A stretch of 64,000 bases of DNA from Anaerolineae bacterium (GCA_013360465.1 JABWBO010000008.1:1-64000); one strand, 5' to 3'; counted from the stretch's first letter, positions 34,173-43,293 are shown. Numbers and translations are program-made. Notes: generated by a model from the sequence alone, not told the origin.

Positions 34173-35084
34173 CTACAGGCTCGTGGAATACCGCTCGAAT
34201 GCCCAGCGCATCAACACGTAAAATGCCGCCAGCCCGCCGTACTCGCCATAACGCGCGAAGATGGCGTCCATCCTGTCGCGGTCGATGCGCCCCGGCAACC
34301 CGAAATAGTAGTGATTCACCGCCGCCCGCAGCGCGACATCGGCGTTCCCCAAATAGGCATAGTGCCCGATCCCCCGGATCATCGCCCACGCCGCCGTCCA
34401 GTGACCAACCCCGCCGATCACCCGCAGGCGGGGGTAGAGCGTCTCGGCATCCTCCTGGCGCAGCGCCTCGAACGATCCACCCGCCGTCGTGATCTGCTGC
34501 GCCAGGGCGATCAGGCGTCTCATCCGCACCCGCGTGATCTTCATCGGCGCAAGGTCGTCCACCGTCGCGTTCGCCAACCGCTCCGGGGTTGGAAAGGTGT
34601 AGTAGCGCTCTCCCTCATAGTCCAGCCAGCCTCCCGCCCAGGACATCAGCCAGCGCTCTGCCGTCTGCGCCATCTTCAGGGTGATCTGCTGCTCGATCAT
34701 GGTCAGCGCCAGCGCCTCGAAGAGCGTATCAGCGCCGAGCGCGCGCAGTCCGCGCAGCCGAACGGTGGTCTGCCGCAGCGGCGGGTCGTCATGAGCCTGG
34801 TAGAAGGCGTGTAGATCGACACGGGCGTTGATCACCGCCCGCGCTTTCTCCTCCAGCAGCGCCGGGTCGATTTCACCCTCCGCCGCCAGCACCCGCGCCG
34901 CGATGATCGGCGACTCGATCTGCCCGATGTCGCGGCATTCCAGCAGCGCCAGCCTCTCGCCGACCCGCACCAGCCGCCGCAGCGTTCCATCCGGCATGTG
35001 CCGCGCAGCGGCGTAGAGAAATCGTGCTGCCGCCGTCGAATGGGTAAAGTCGTAAGGTGGCGGTGGGGTGAGGCGAAGCTGCAT
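34173..35084 (-). CDS. alkA: DNA-3-methyladenine glycosylase II (AlkA-type)
   Basis: 303 residues. An N-terminal domain is followed by the HhH-GPD fold: FEALALTMIEQQITLKMA, hairpin LRVIGGVGHWTAAWAMI and catalytic Asp249 in LGNADVALR. These enzymes remove alkylated bases from DNA in base excision repair. There is no iron-sulphur cysteine cluster, as in AlkA. The TfoX-N gene follows in the same transcription unit. Confidence 0.88.
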   Translation of the reverse strand: MQLRLTPPPPYDFTHSTAAARFLYAAARHMPDGTLRRLVRVGERLALLECRDIGQIESPIIAARVLAAEGEIDPALLEEKARAVINARVDLHAFYQAHDDPPLRQTTVRLRGLRALGADTLFEALALTMIEQQITLKMAQTAERWLMSWAGGWLDYEGERYYTFPTPERLANATVDDLAPMKITRVRMRRLIALAQQITTAGGSFEALRQEDAETLYPRLRVIGGVGHWTAAWAMIRGIGHYAYLGNADVALRAAVNHYYFGLPGRIDRDRMDAIFARYGEYGGLAAFYVLMRWAFERYSTSL

Positions 35085-35188
35085 TTCGGGATCATCCTGG
35101 TCGTGACGCGCGCACGGCTGGAGCAGAAGGGCGCTCCGATGCTACAATTATACTGCGTTTTGCACTTTTGTTCTAGAGATCGACGCCT

Positions 35189-35716
35189 ATGGGCTTTCTC
35201 ATCGATGGTCATAATCTGATCGGGCAGCTTCCCGACCTGCGCCTGGACGATCCCAACGACGAGGCGAAGCTGGTGCAGAAGCTGATGGGCTTCTGCGCGC
35301 GGACCCGCAAGAAATGCGTGGTCGTCTTCGACGCCGGTCTGCCCGGCGGCTGGTCCAAGCTTTCGACCGCGCCGGTGGAAGTCATCTTCGCCTCGCCGGG
35401 GACCAACGCCGACCGCATCATGCGCGAGCGCATCCAGGCGCTGCGCGATCCGCGACAGTGGACGGTCGTGTCGAATGACCGCGAGGTGCTGGCAGCGGCG
35501 CAAGCGCGCAAGGTGCGCACGCTGCGCAGCGTCGAATTTGCCCCGCTGCTGCACGGCACGGCGGTAGGCGCGAAGACGCCGCCGCCCGCTCCCGGCAAGA
35601 CGCCTGAAGTGGAGGACGCGGGCAGCGCCGCCAATCCGCGTGTGTCGCCGGCGGAGGTCGAACAGTGGCTCAACGTCTTCAAGACGCCGGAGCCGCCGCC
35701 CCGGCGCAGGAAGTAG
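35189..35716 (+). CDS. NYN-domain (YacP-like) predicted ribonuclease
   Basis: 175 residues. PIN-like NYN nuclease fold with metal-binding aspartates in FLIDGHNLIG (Asp6), VVVFDAGLPGG and TVVSNDREVLAAAQ. It resembles YacP/Rae1-type RNases that cut RNA, in some cases on the ribosome. The C-terminal 40 residues are a Pro-rich tail. It starts a plus-strand unit just before three tRNA genes. Confidence 0.85.
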   Translation: MGFLIDGHNLIGQLPDLRLDDPNDEAKLVQKLMGFCARTRKKCVVVFDAGLPGGWSKLSTAPVEVIFASPGTNADRIMRERIQALRDPRQWTVVSNDREVLAAAQARKVRTLRSVEFAPLLHGTAVGAKTPPPAPGKTPEVEDAGSAANPRVSPAEVEQWLNVFKTPEPPPRRRK

Positions 35717-35720
35717 CGGT

Positions 35721-35749
35721 TTACGGGCGCGCGAGGGTGCTGCTATAAT
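35721..35749 (+). promoter_or_regulatory. Promoter of the tRNA genes
   Basis: TTACGG at 35721-35726, a 17-bp spacer and perfect TATAAT at 35744-35749. The start near 35756 falls 6 bp before tRNA-Pro. The -35 box begins just after the nuclease stop codon. Confidence 0.7.
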
Positions 35750-35761
35750 GGCTGATGAACG

Positions 35762-35834
35762 CGGGGTGTGGCGCAGCTGGCAGCGCGCTTCGTTTGGGAC
35801 GAAGAGGTCGCCGGTTCAAATCCGGCCACCCCGA
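35762..35834 (+). tRNA. tRNA-Pro (TGG)
   Basis: Cloverleaf is complete: acceptor CGGGGTG/CACCCCG, D-arm GCGC...GCGC, anticodon stem CTTCG/CGAAG with loop TTTGGGA (anticodon TGG), T-arm GCCGG TTCAAAT CCGGC. CCA is not encoded. Confidence 0.95.
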
Positions 35835-35868
35835 CTGTGCCAGAGTCATGGTACAATCAATGCCGTCT

Positions 35869-35939
35869 GCGGGTATGGTGTAGCGGCAGCACACGACCCT
35901 TCCAAGGTCTTAGCATCGGTTCAAATCCGATTACCCGCT
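35869..35939 (+). tRNA. tRNA-Gly (TCC)
   Basis: Acceptor GCGGGTA/TACCCGC, discriminator T. The anticodon loop is CTTCCAA, giving anticodon TCC. The T-loop is TTCAAAT. 71 nt; CCA is not encoded. Confidence 0.95.
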
Positions 35940-35964
35940 CCTTCCTCATCTGTTTCCCTCATCC

Positions 35965-36036
35965 GGGCGCATAGCTCAACGGCAGAGCAGCCGGCTCATA
36001 ACTGGTAGGTTCTAGGTTCGAATCCTAGTGCGCCCA
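35965..36036 (+). tRNA. tRNA-Met (CAT)
   Basis: Acceptor GGGCGCA/TGCGCCC, discriminator A. The anticodon loop is CTCATAA (anticodon CAT), and the T-arm is CTAGG TTCGAAT CCTAG. It lacks the initiator hallmarks (paired 1-72, no GGG/CCC anticodon stem), so it is elongator Met. A lysidine-modified Ile tRNA with the same anticodon cannot be excluded. Confidence 0.9.
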
Positions 36037-36051
36037 TCCCGATAGGATTTT

Positions 36052-36080
36052 TTGCGCGACTCAAAAACTGTCACTATAAT
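36052..36080 (+). promoter_or_regulatory. Candidate promoter upstream of a short leader/small RNA
   Basis: TTGCGC at 36052-36057, a 17-bp spacer and perfect TATAAT at 36075-36080. Predicted start near 36087, about 65 nt before the terminator at 36131-36152. Confidence 0.5.
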
Positions 36081-36130
36081 CCTCTTCATCGAATAGATGA
36101 CCAAAAGCCAGGTCAAAGAAGTAACGGTGC

Positions 36131-36152
36131 GGCGGATGTGTCCGCCTTTTTT
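36131..36152 (+). terminator. Rho-independent terminator upstream of a LacI gene
   Basis: GGCGGA, TGTG loop, TCCGCC, then six Ts. It could end the tRNA transcript, or a short transcript from the promoter at 36052, or act as an attenuator ahead of the lacI gene at 36183. Confidence 0.85.
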
Positions 36153-36161
36153 GGGCAGTGA

Positions 36162-36179
36162 ATTGAAAGCGTTTACAAT
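36162..36179 (+). promoter_or_regulatory. LacI-family operator (cre-like) at the lacI start
   Basis: The site matches every position of the cre consensus WWTGNAARCGNWWWCAWW. It overlaps TACAAT (36174-36179), which together with TTGGGC (36151-36156) and a 17-bp spacer could be a promoter for a nearly leaderless mRNA. Most likely an autoregulatory operator. Confidence 0.7.
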
Positions 36180-36182
36180 TTG

Positions 36183-37286
36183 ATGCGCAGCGCGAACAGT
36201 GACTCAAAAAAGAAACATCGTGCCACGATCAAAGATGTAGCCCGCGCTTCAGGTCTGTCGAGCGCTACCGTATCGCGCGTATTGAGTGGGTACGAGTTCG
36301 TAAAAGACGGCACGCGCAGCCGCGTGATGGAAGCGGTAGAGCAGCTCGGCTATGTTGCCAGCCTGCCCGCGCGCAGTCTTGCCGGTGGGCGGTCTCGAAT
36401 CATCGGGCTTCTCGTGCCAAACCTTGACAATGGCTATGTAGGCACGATCACCCAGGGCATCGATAAGGCGCTGTCGAGCGCAAACTGTGACCTGGTTCTG
36501 TATACAAGCCACCGTCAGCCGAGCAAGGAAACGTACTACGTAAACGCCATTACGAACGGAATAACAGAAGGTCTATTGCTGATTGCGCCGCAGTTCACAT
36601 CGACCTATCTCGCTGCTTTGCGCGAGCGTGATTTCCCGTATGTACTCATTGATCAGGCGGATCCCACCGGAAACAGCGGTGTTGTCGAGGCAACGAACTA
36701 TCAAGGGGCTTACGAAGCGACTCGCTACCTCTGCAAGTTGGGGCACACCCGGATAGCTTTTATTGCGGGCGCGCTCAAAGTGCATAGTGCAGCAGAACGG
36801 TTGCGAGGCTACAAAGCAGCTTTGGCAGAGTGCGGCATTCCCAGCAGCAAAAAACTGATCCTTGATGGCGATTACCAGCAGCAAGGCGGCTACGAAGCGA
36901 CCAAGCATGTCTTGTCCAACGTCGATCCTCCACCAACGGCTGTCTTTGCATCAAACGATATCTCGGCATTTGGCGCGATGGATGCTGCACGTGAACACGG
37001 CTTCAGTATTCCTGACGACATCTCGATTGTTGGTTTTGATGATGTCCCTCAGACATCTCTCGTCTACCCCAAACTAACCACGGTTCGTCAGCCGCTCGAA
37101 CAGATGGGGCAAGCCGCCGCAGAGATGCTCTTGGAGCGCATCGAGGATCGCAGCCGTCCGCCGCAGCGCATTACCCTGGCGACGCACCTCGTTGTACGCG
37201 ATTCGTGCACACCACCCAAATTGCAGCGTGGTGAACGCAGAAGCCCATTCACGGAGACAGGAGGCAGCGTATTGCCAACGAATTAA
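36183..37286 (+). CDS. LacI-family transcriptional regulator (Dpp-type cluster)
   Basis: 367 residues from ATG 36183; the in-frame TTG directly before it is an alternative. No ribosome site is visible, consistent with a leaderless message. The N-terminal helix-turn-helix reads ATIKDVARASGLSSATVSRV and is followed by the hinge and ligand domain (IIGLLVPNLDNGYVG, AVFASNDISAFGAMDAAREH, ISIVGFDDVP). The codon use here looks less G+C-rich than in the neighbouring regions. It precedes the five-gene Dpp/Opp-type importer cluster and probably controls it. Confidence 0.92.
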   Translation: MRSANSDSKKKHRATIKDVARASGLSSATVSRVLSGYEFVKDGTRSRVMEAVEQLGYVASLPARSLAGGRSRIIGLLVPNLDNGYVGTITQGIDKALSSANCDLVLYTSHRQPSKETYYVNAITNGITEGLLLIAPQFTSTYLAALRERDFPYVLIDQADPTGNSGVVEATNYQGAYEATRYLCKLGHTRIAFIAGALKVHSAAERLRGYKAALAECGIPSSKKLILDGDYQQQGGYEATKHVLSNVDPPPTAVFASNDISAFGAMDAAREHGFSIPDDISIVGFDDVPQTSLVYPKLTTVRQPLEQMGQAAAEMLLERIEDRSRPPQRITLATHLVVRDSCTPPKLQRGERRSPFTETGGSVLPTN

Positions 37287-37353
37287 GACCTTTCACGCTG
37301 AAGCACGATTAGCTGGTCCGTTATGTAACCTTCCAGAATACACGGAGGATAAG

Positions 37354-39288
37354 ATGGCACACGAATTCAGTCGCCGCGATTTTATGAAGTTCCTTGCTGT
37401 CGGCACAGGCACGTTCGTGCTTGGACCCACAGGTATGCTCCTCGCGGCAGATTTCACCGCCGCGCAGGATACGGCTCTACCAGGCACTTTCCCCCGCAGC
37501 GAAACGCTGATCGCCAGAATTCTCACCGGACGAGTCGGAACTCCCGATAACTTCAACCACTGGGTTGGCTGGAAATGGCAGGATCGCGGCATTCAGAACC
37601 TTGCCGACGAGCCGCTCTGGACGGTCGACTTTGCCACCGGCAACATCGTCAACGGCAGTGCGGACGCGGAACCAACCTATAACGACGACTTCACGAGCCT
37701 CACGGTCACGCTGCGTCAGGGCGTAACCTGGTCGGACGGCGAACCGTTCACCGCTGCTGATGTGGTCTACACGGTGGAAACGATCATGCAGTGGGACAAC
37801 TTCAATGCCCACAACTTCTTTGTCGATAATGTCGAAACGGTGACGGCGGTCGACGAATACACCGTCCAGTTTGATTTGAAGCAGGCAAACTCGCGATTCC
37901 ACACCACCTTCCTTGATCGCTGGGGCTGCACCCGCATTTTCCCGAAGCACATCTTCGAGCAGCAGGAAGACCCGACGCTGTTCACCTTCAATCCCTATGT
38001 TGGCTGTGGACCCTATAAGCTGCACAGCTTCGATCCTCAGGGTAGCTGGACAGCATGGGAAAAACGCGCGGACTGGGACAAAAGCCCGACGGGCATCCTG
38101 TATGGCGAGCCTCAGCCCCGATACATCATCTTCCAGTATTTTGCGGATGAAGGCGCGCAGATCCTGGCGCAGCTCACGCACCAGTTGGATGTCGCCGAAC
38201 TCTCTGCGGATGGACTCAAGGCGCTGCTGGCGCAGTCGACTTCCTCCCGCGCCTACCAGCCCACCTTCCCGTTCGTGGTCAACAACGACCCCGCCATTAC
38301 GGGCATCCTCTTCAATACCGCCAAAGCGCCGTTCGACAACGTCGATGTCCGCTGGGCGCTCACCCTGGCGATCGATATCGCGGAGTACACCAGCATCGCG
38401 GTCGATTCTTCGGGGACGTTAAGCCCGGTGCATATCCCACACCTCGGACCGTATCCTGCCGACTACATCGAGCCGATGCAGGACTGGCTGAAAGCCTTCA
38501 CGATCGAGGTCGGCGATGGCGAAACGTTTGCTCCATATGATCCGACAGCACCACAGCGGGTTGCAGACACAGCCCGCAGCCGCGGCTATGCCTTCCCAGA
38601 GGACGAATCGTTCATTGCGCAGTCATTTGGCTTGGGATGGTACAAGTATGCCCCTGAAATCGCCGAGAAGCTGCTCCTGAAGAACGGCTTCACCCGCGAC
38701 GGGAACAATATGTGGCTGCTGCCCGATGGCACGCCCTGGACGATCAGCTTCCTTGCCGGGACAGTTCTGTCGAACCACGATGCCCGTAACGCCGCCGCCG
38801 CTGTACAGCAGTGGAAGAAGTTCGGCATCGATGCGTCGGTGTACAACACCGAGAACATGGACGGTCTGGGCGCGGTCGGTGACTTCGACGTGAGCGGCGC
38901 GTGGCCGGCTCAGGAACCCTGGGGCGCGGGACCCGACCTGTACCGCACGCTCGACCGATGGAACTCGGAATACATCCGCCCGGTTGGCGAGCGCACACAA
39001 GGCATCTACTCGCGCTGGTCCAGCCCGGAGATGGACGACATCATCAAGCGTCTGCGTGAGACGAATCCGTTTGACACCGAACAGGTTATCGCCATCGGCA
39101 TCGAAGGTCTGCAAGAAGCGGTCAAGAACATGCCCGGCATCCCCACTTACGGCTACATTGGCTTTGTTGGCTGGGACGAAACCTACTGGACCAATTGGCC
39201 CGGCAGCGAAAATCCCTACAACGCGCCATACACCCATTGGCCGAACTTCAAGTACATGACGCCATTCCTGAGGCCCACCGGCGCCTAG
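37354..39288 (+). CDS. Dpp/Opp-type ABC transporter, Tat-exported substrate-binding protein
   Basis: 644 residues from ATG 37354 with GGAGG at 37344-37348; in-frame codons up to 37192 overlap the regulator and were rejected. The signal carries a twin-arginine motif (SRRDFMKFLAVG) and a hydrophobic core, so it is exported folded by Tat. The family 5 binding-protein body shows DGEPFTAADVVYTVETI, CGPYKLHSF and DVRWALTLAIDIAEY. Although the family is named for peptides, many members next to LacI regulators bind oligosaccharides. The regulator suggests a sugar. Confidence 0.9.
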   Translation: MAHEFSRRDFMKFLAVGTGTFVLGPTGMLLAADFTAAQDTALPGTFPRSETLIARILTGRVGTPDNFNHWVGWKWQDRGIQNLADEPLWTVDFATGNIVNGSADAEPTYNDDFTSLTVTLRQGVTWSDGEPFTAADVVYTVETIMQWDNFNAHNFFVDNVETVTAVDEYTVQFDLKQANSRFHTTFLDRWGCTRIFPKHIFEQQEDPTLFTFNPYVGCGPYKLHSFDPQGSWTAWEKRADWDKSPTGILYGEPQPRYIIFQYFADEGAQILAQLTHQLDVAELSADGLKALLAQSTSSRAYQPTFPFVVNNDPAITGILFNTAKAPFDNVDVRWALTLAIDIAEYTSIAVDSSGTLSPVHIPHLGPYPADYIEPMQDWLKAFTIEVGDGETFAPYDPTAPQRVADTARSRGYAFPEDESFIAQSFGLGWYKYAPEIAEKLLLKNGFTRDGNNMWLLPDGTPWTISFLAGTVLSNHDARNAAAAVQQWKKFGIDASVYNTENMDGLGAVGDFDVSGAWPAQEPWGAGPDLYRTLDRWNSEYIRPVGERTQGIYSRWSSPEMDDIIKRLRETNPFDTEQVIAIGIEGLQEAVKNMPGIPTYGYIGFVGWDETYWTNWPGSENPYNAPYTHWPNFKYMTPFLRPTGA

Positions 39289-39317
39289 GGAACAGGTCTG
39301 CCTCGAACTGTCATATG

Positions 39318-39350
39318 GCTCCCTGGGCGGGTTTTTTCCGCCCAGGGAGC
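39318..39350 (+). terminator. Strong stem-loop between binding-protein and permease genes
   Basis: GCTCCCTGGGCGG (39318-39330), a T-rich 7-nt loop, and the complement at 39338-39350, then ATTTTCTG. It should stop or slow many transcripts after the binding-protein gene, giving more binding protein than permease. Confidence 0.8.
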
Positions 39351-39410
39351 ATTTTCTGACCGCGTTCGTGGTATCTTTTGACAAACATCTAGATTTACTG
39401 GGGCAAAGCC

Positions 39411-40418
39411 GTGATATTCGTGAAGCGATACCTCATTCCCCGTTTGATCGCCTACTTTCTGGTCATATGGGTCGGCATCACTGTTGTCTTTTTCATCCCC
39501 AGACTCACCCCAAATGATCCCGTCATGAGGATGATCGGTGAGATGAGGGCGCGCGGAGCCAACCTGGAACCCGGCGCTATGGACGGCATCATCAGCGATC
39601 TGACCGAGATGTATGGTCTGGAAGGCTCGTGGCTTGATCAGTATGGTGCTTTCTGGAGCAGGCTGGTCAATGGTGATTTCGGCGTCTCGTTCTTCCAGTT
39701 TCCAGCGCCGGTAAACCAGCTCATCGGCAACGCGCTGCCCTGGACACTGGGACTTCTTCTGAGTACAACCGCCATCACCTGGATTATCGGAAATATGGTT
39801 GGTGGGATAGCAGGTTACTACACGCGCAGGCGTTGGTCACGGGCTATGGATGCGGTCGCCATGGTGATTCGCCCGCTGCCCTACTACATCTTCGCATTTG
39901 CCCTGCTGCTGATTTTTGCATACCTCGTGCGCTGGTTCCCGATCACAGGGGGTGCATCGCTGGGAGCGCTTCCCAGTTTCACCTGGGACTACATCAGGAA
40001 TGTCCTCTGGCATTCATTCCTGCCCGCCGCCTCGCTGATCGTCCTGGGAGGAACCGTCACATTCCAGACGATGAAACTGCTGGTCCAGAACGTCAATGCC
40101 GAAAGTTTCGTTCAATACGCCAAGCTCGGCGGTGTCACCGAAGACCGCATCGTGCGTAAGTACATCATTCGCAACGCCATGCTGCCGCAAATCACAGGGC
40201 TGGCGCTTTCGTTTGGGCAAATCTTCAGCGGCGCACTGATCACAGAGATTGTTTTTGGCTATCCAGGGCTAGGGATGCTGCTCTATCGAGCTATCCTCAA
40301 TGGGGATTACAACCTGATCATGGGAATCACCATTCTGTCGATTGTCGGCATCACGACGGCGATCCTGATCGTCGATCTGGCATATCCCTTGTTTGACCCA
40401 CGGGTTCGGTACGTTTAG
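39411..40418 (+). CDS. Dpp/Opp-type ABC transporter permease (DppB-like)
   Basis: 335 residues, GTG start (GTG 39420 also possible). First helix LIAYFLVIWVGITVVFFIPRL, then the characteristic FIPRLTPNDPV and GVSFFQFPAPV, and the late EAA-type segment YAKLGGVTEDRIVRKYIIRN. Six helices. Forms the membrane channel with the next gene. Confidence 0.92.
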   Translation: MIFVKRYLIPRLIAYFLVIWVGITVVFFIPRLTPNDPVMRMIGEMRARGANLEPGAMDGIISDLTEMYGLEGSWLDQYGAFWSRLVNGDFGVSFFQFPAPVNQLIGNALPWTLGLLLSTTAITWIIGNMVGGIAGYYTRRRWSRAMDAVAMVIRPLPYYIFAFALLLIFAYLVRWFPITGGASLGALPSFTWDYIRNVLWHSFLPAASLIVLGGTVTFQTMKLLVQNVNAESFVQYAKLGGVTEDRIVRKYIIRNAMLPQITGLALSFGQIFSGALITEIVFGYPGLGMLLYRAILNGDYNLIMGITILSIVGITTAILIVDLAYPLFDPRVRYV

Positions 40419-40431
40419 GGAAACCAGTTTC

Positions 40432-41283
40432 ATGAGACTCCTCAGAGATCTATTCAAGGATTTTCGTTTCACCTTCAGCTTTGTCGTCCTGACGATCATC
40501 CTGATGATGGCTTTGTTGTCCTTCTTCTCGCCCTATGACCCGACGCTGTGGAACGTTGTCCCGCGTGATATGAGACCTTCTGGAACTTATCTCCTGGGAA
40601 CCGATTCGAATGGGCAGGACATCTTCTGGCAAGCCACCTTCGCCGTGCGCAATTCCCTGGTCATTTCCCTCATCTCGGGGCTGGTTTCCAGGGCAATCGC
40701 CATCCTGGTGGGTATGGTTGCCGGATACAAGGGCGGATCGGTCGATCGAGTCCTGATGTTTGTGGGTGACAGTCTGTTGGTCATCCCACTCTTCCTGATA
40801 TTTGTCATGCTGGCTCTCCTGGTTCGGCAAAACATGACATTGGTGACGCTTGGTCTGATGCTGGCGGCATTCGGGTGGGCGTGGGACGCGCGGCTGATTC
40901 GATCTATGGTCTTAAGCTTGCGGGAGCGAGAATTCACCAAAACAGCGATTCTCTCCGGTACGGGGACAATAAAACTGGTGTTAAAAGAATATATGCCCTT
41001 CACCACGCCCCTGGTCTTCTCGACATTGATCAACAATATGTCGTGGGCGATTGGGCTGGAAATAACGCTGGCAATCCTCGGACTGGTCAACCTCAACATT
41101 CCCACCCTTGGAACCATGCTGAACTGGGCGCTCTTCTACCAGTCAATTCTGTTGGGGCGCTGGTGGTGGATCCTGACGCCAGTCCTCCTATCCCTGTTCG
41201 TGTTCATTGCGCTCTACTGGATGTCGGTGAGCGTCAGCGAATACCTCGATCCTCGTACCCGCATCCAACGAGTTGGAACGTAA
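40432..41283 (+). CDS. Dpp/Opp-type ABC transporter permease (DppC-like)
   Basis: 283 residues from ATG 40432. The N-terminal cytoplasmic segment and first helix are followed by the DppC hallmark YLLGTDSNGQDIFWQATFAV. The ATPase-contact loop is EREFTKTAILSGTGTIKLVL, in which the usual EAA/G consensus is poorly kept. Six helices. It starts 13 bp after the DppB-like gene. Confidence 0.9.
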   Translation: MRLLRDLFKDFRFTFSFVVLTIILMMALLSFFSPYDPTLWNVVPRDMRPSGTYLLGTDSNGQDIFWQATFAVRNSLVISLISGLVSRAIAILVGMVAGYKGGSVDRVLMFVGDSLLVIPLFLIFVMLALLVRQNMTLVTLGLMLAAFGWAWDARLIRSMVLSLREREFTKTAILSGTGTIKLVLKEYMPFTTPLVFSTLINNMSWAIGLEITLAILGLVNLNIPTLGTMLNWALFYQSILLGRWWWILTPVLLSLFVFIALYWMSVSVSEYLDPRTRIQRVGT

Positions 41284-41294
41284 GAGTGGCAGTC

Positions 41295-42299
41295 ATGGCA
41301 GAGAAACAGCAAACCATACTACGCACACAGAACCTGCAGGCGTTCTACGTCCTGGAAATGCAGGGCGCTCAGAAGATCGTCAAAGCCGTCAACGAAGTGA
41401 ACCTGCAGGTCTACGAAAACGAAATCTATGGCATTGCAGGTGAAAGCGGCTGTGGGAAAACGACGCTGTTGAAAACGCTTTTCAACGAAATCGCCCCCCC
41501 TCTGCGCCTCATTGAGGGCAAGCTCTACTATCGCATCAACGATGCCGAAGTGGATGTCACCGGAATGAGCGCGGACGAAAAGCGCAGGCTGCGCATGGAG
41601 TACATCTCCTATATTCCGCAAGGTTCGATGAGCGTGTTCAACCCGGTGCAAAGGATCAGAGGGACATTTCAAGACTTCATCGGAAGCCACGTCAGCGGAA
41701 AGAATCGTGAACAGGTCTTTGAACTCGCTCACAGGCGAGTTTTGGAACTGGGTTTACCGAGAAATGTCCTGGATACCTATCCACACCAGCTCTCCGGAGG
41801 GATGCGTCAGCGCGTGACCATCGCGCTGGCTTCTGTGCTTAACCCACGCATCATGATCGGCGATGAGCCAACCACGGCGCTGGATGTGGTGGTGCAGCGC
41901 GGCGTGATACAGATGTTGAAAGAAATCCAGAGGTCACTAAAAAACACGATCATCATGGTCACCCATGATATGGGTGTCCATGCCAACATCGCCGATCGAA
42001 TTGGCATCATGTACGCGGGAAAGATCGTTGAGGAAGGGACGACGGAGCAAATCTTTGCCAATCCGTCCCATCCATACACGCAATTCTTGATCAATTCGCT
42101 GCCAAAGTTCGGCGACAAGAGTATGCGCGACAGTGTTCCCGGCAGCCCTCCTTCCTTGGCAGATGTGCCCAAGGGATGCCCTTTCCATCCCCGCTGCCCA
42201 CATGCCAGGGACATCTGCCGCCAGCAGATGCCGGACCTCACTCGTCTGAATGATGACCATAAAGTCGCATGCTGGCTGGTTGGAGGACAAGATGGTTAG
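41295..42299 (+). CDS. Dpp/Opp-type ABC transporter ATPase (DppD-like)
   Basis: 334 residues from ATG 41295 (GTG 41286 possible); in-frame codons far upstream belong to the permease region. Walker A GESGCGKTT, signature LSGGMRQRVTIALA, Walker B IMIGDEPTTALD. The C-terminal oligopeptide/dipeptide cysteine region reads CPFHPRCPHARDICRQQMP, which in relatives binds an iron-sulphur cluster. Overlaps the next gene by 8 bp. Confidence 0.93.
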   Translation: MAEKQQTILRTQNLQAFYVLEMQGAQKIVKAVNEVNLQVYENEIYGIAGESGCGKTTLLKTLFNEIAPPLRLIEGKLYYRINDAEVDVTGMSADEKRRLRMEYISYIPQGSMSVFNPVQRIRGTFQDFIGSHVSGKNREQVFELAHRRVLELGLPRNVLDTYPHQLSGGMRQRVTIALASVLNPRIMIGDEPTTALDVVVQRGVIQMLKEIQRSLKNTIIMVTHDMGVHANIADRIGIMYAGKIVEEGTTEQIFANPSHPYTQFLINSLPKFGDKSMRDSVPGSPPSLADVPKGCPFHPRCPHARDICRQQMPDLTRLNDDHKVACWLVGGQDG

Positions 42300-43293
42300 G
42301 CTGCTCGAGGTTTCAAAACTCACCAAACGCTACTCCCAGGGCAATATCATCGACAGAACCGTGTTCACGGCAGTGGACCATATCAGCTTCGACATCAATG
42401 AGGCGGAAGTCTTCACACTGGCGGGGGAAAGCGGCTGCGGGAAAACGACCACTGCAAAGTTGATCCTGGGGTTCGAAGAAGCGACATCCGGCGAAATCCG
42501 TCATAACGGTAAAGTGCAGACTCGTAACGAAAAACCCTGGCTTACCGAGAGCGTTCAGGCGATTTTCCAGGACCCGTTCAGCACATTCAACCCGATGCGG
42601 CGAGTCGACTCGTATTTCCACGAAACGGTGCAGAACTTCCGATTGGCGCAATCAAAGCAGGAAGCCACCGCCCGGATCGATAAAAAGCTGCGGTTGGTCG
42701 GTCTGACCTATCAGGAAATCGCCGGACGTTATCCGAGTGAATTCTCCGGTGGGCAGCTCCAGCGCATTTCTATCGCCAGGGCGCTTGTCACGGATCCCAA
42801 GGTGATTATCGCGGATGAGCCGGTATCAATGGTCGATGCTTCTCTGCGTATGTCGATTGTCAACCTGTTCAAGCAGCTCAGAGATGAGTTGGGGGTAAGC
42901 ATCCTCTATATCACCCATGACCTGGCTACCGCCTACTACGTCAGCGACCGGATCGCCATCATGTTCCGTGGCAAAATCGTCGAAATGGGCAGCGTGGATC
43001 AGGTGCTGATGAAGCCTAAGCACCCGTACTCGAAGCTTCTGCGCGATTCCATCCCTCAGGCTGACCCAAGACAGCGGTGGACCACAACCGTCACCCTCGC
43101 TGAGCTGGAGCAGGAAGAGTATTTGCGACAAGGGTGTCGCTTTGCAGGTCGATGCCCTGATGTCATGGACATCTGTAAGAGCGTCGCGCCTGCGGATATT
43201 CGTGTAGACGAGGCACTCGTTCAGTGCCATTTATACGCAGACCAGAACGACCGGCAGACGGCTGCTTCGTATTCGATGAAAACGCAGCCCTGA
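42292..43293 (+). CDS. Dpp/Opp-type ABC transporter ATPase (DppF-like)
   Basis: 333 residues from ATG 42292, with GGAGG at 42282-42286. Walker A GESGCGKTT, signature FSGGQLQRISIARAL, Walker B VIIADEPVSMVDASL. C-terminal cysteine region CRFAGRCPDVMDICKSV. It makes the heterodimeric ATPase pair with the preceding gene and completes the importer. The following gap to 43417 holds no gene. Confidence 0.93.
   Translation: MVRLLEVSKLTKRYSQGNIIDRTVFTAVDHISFDINEAEVFTLAGESGCGKTTTAKLILGFEEATSGEIRHNGKVQTRNEKPWLTESVQAIFQDPFSTFNPMRRVDSYFHETVQNFRLAQSKQEATARIDKKLRLVGLTYQEIAGRYPSEFSGGQLQRISIARALVTDPKVIIADEPVSMVDASLRMSIVNLFKQLRDELGVSILYITHDLATAYYVSDRIAIMFRGKIVEMGSVDQVLMKPKHPYSKLLRDSIPQADPRQRWTTTVTLAELEQEEYLRQGCRFAGRCPDVMDICKSVAPADIRVDEALVQCHLYADQNDRQTAASYSMKTQP

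Noticed and set aside
35640-36008. Open frames across the tRNA genes
   Set aside because: They run through three complete tRNA cloverleaves and a tRNA promoter.
40875-41294. 140-codon N-terminal extension of the DppD-like ATPase
   Set aside because: It lies entirely within the DppC-like gene in another frame; ABC homology begins after ATG 41295.
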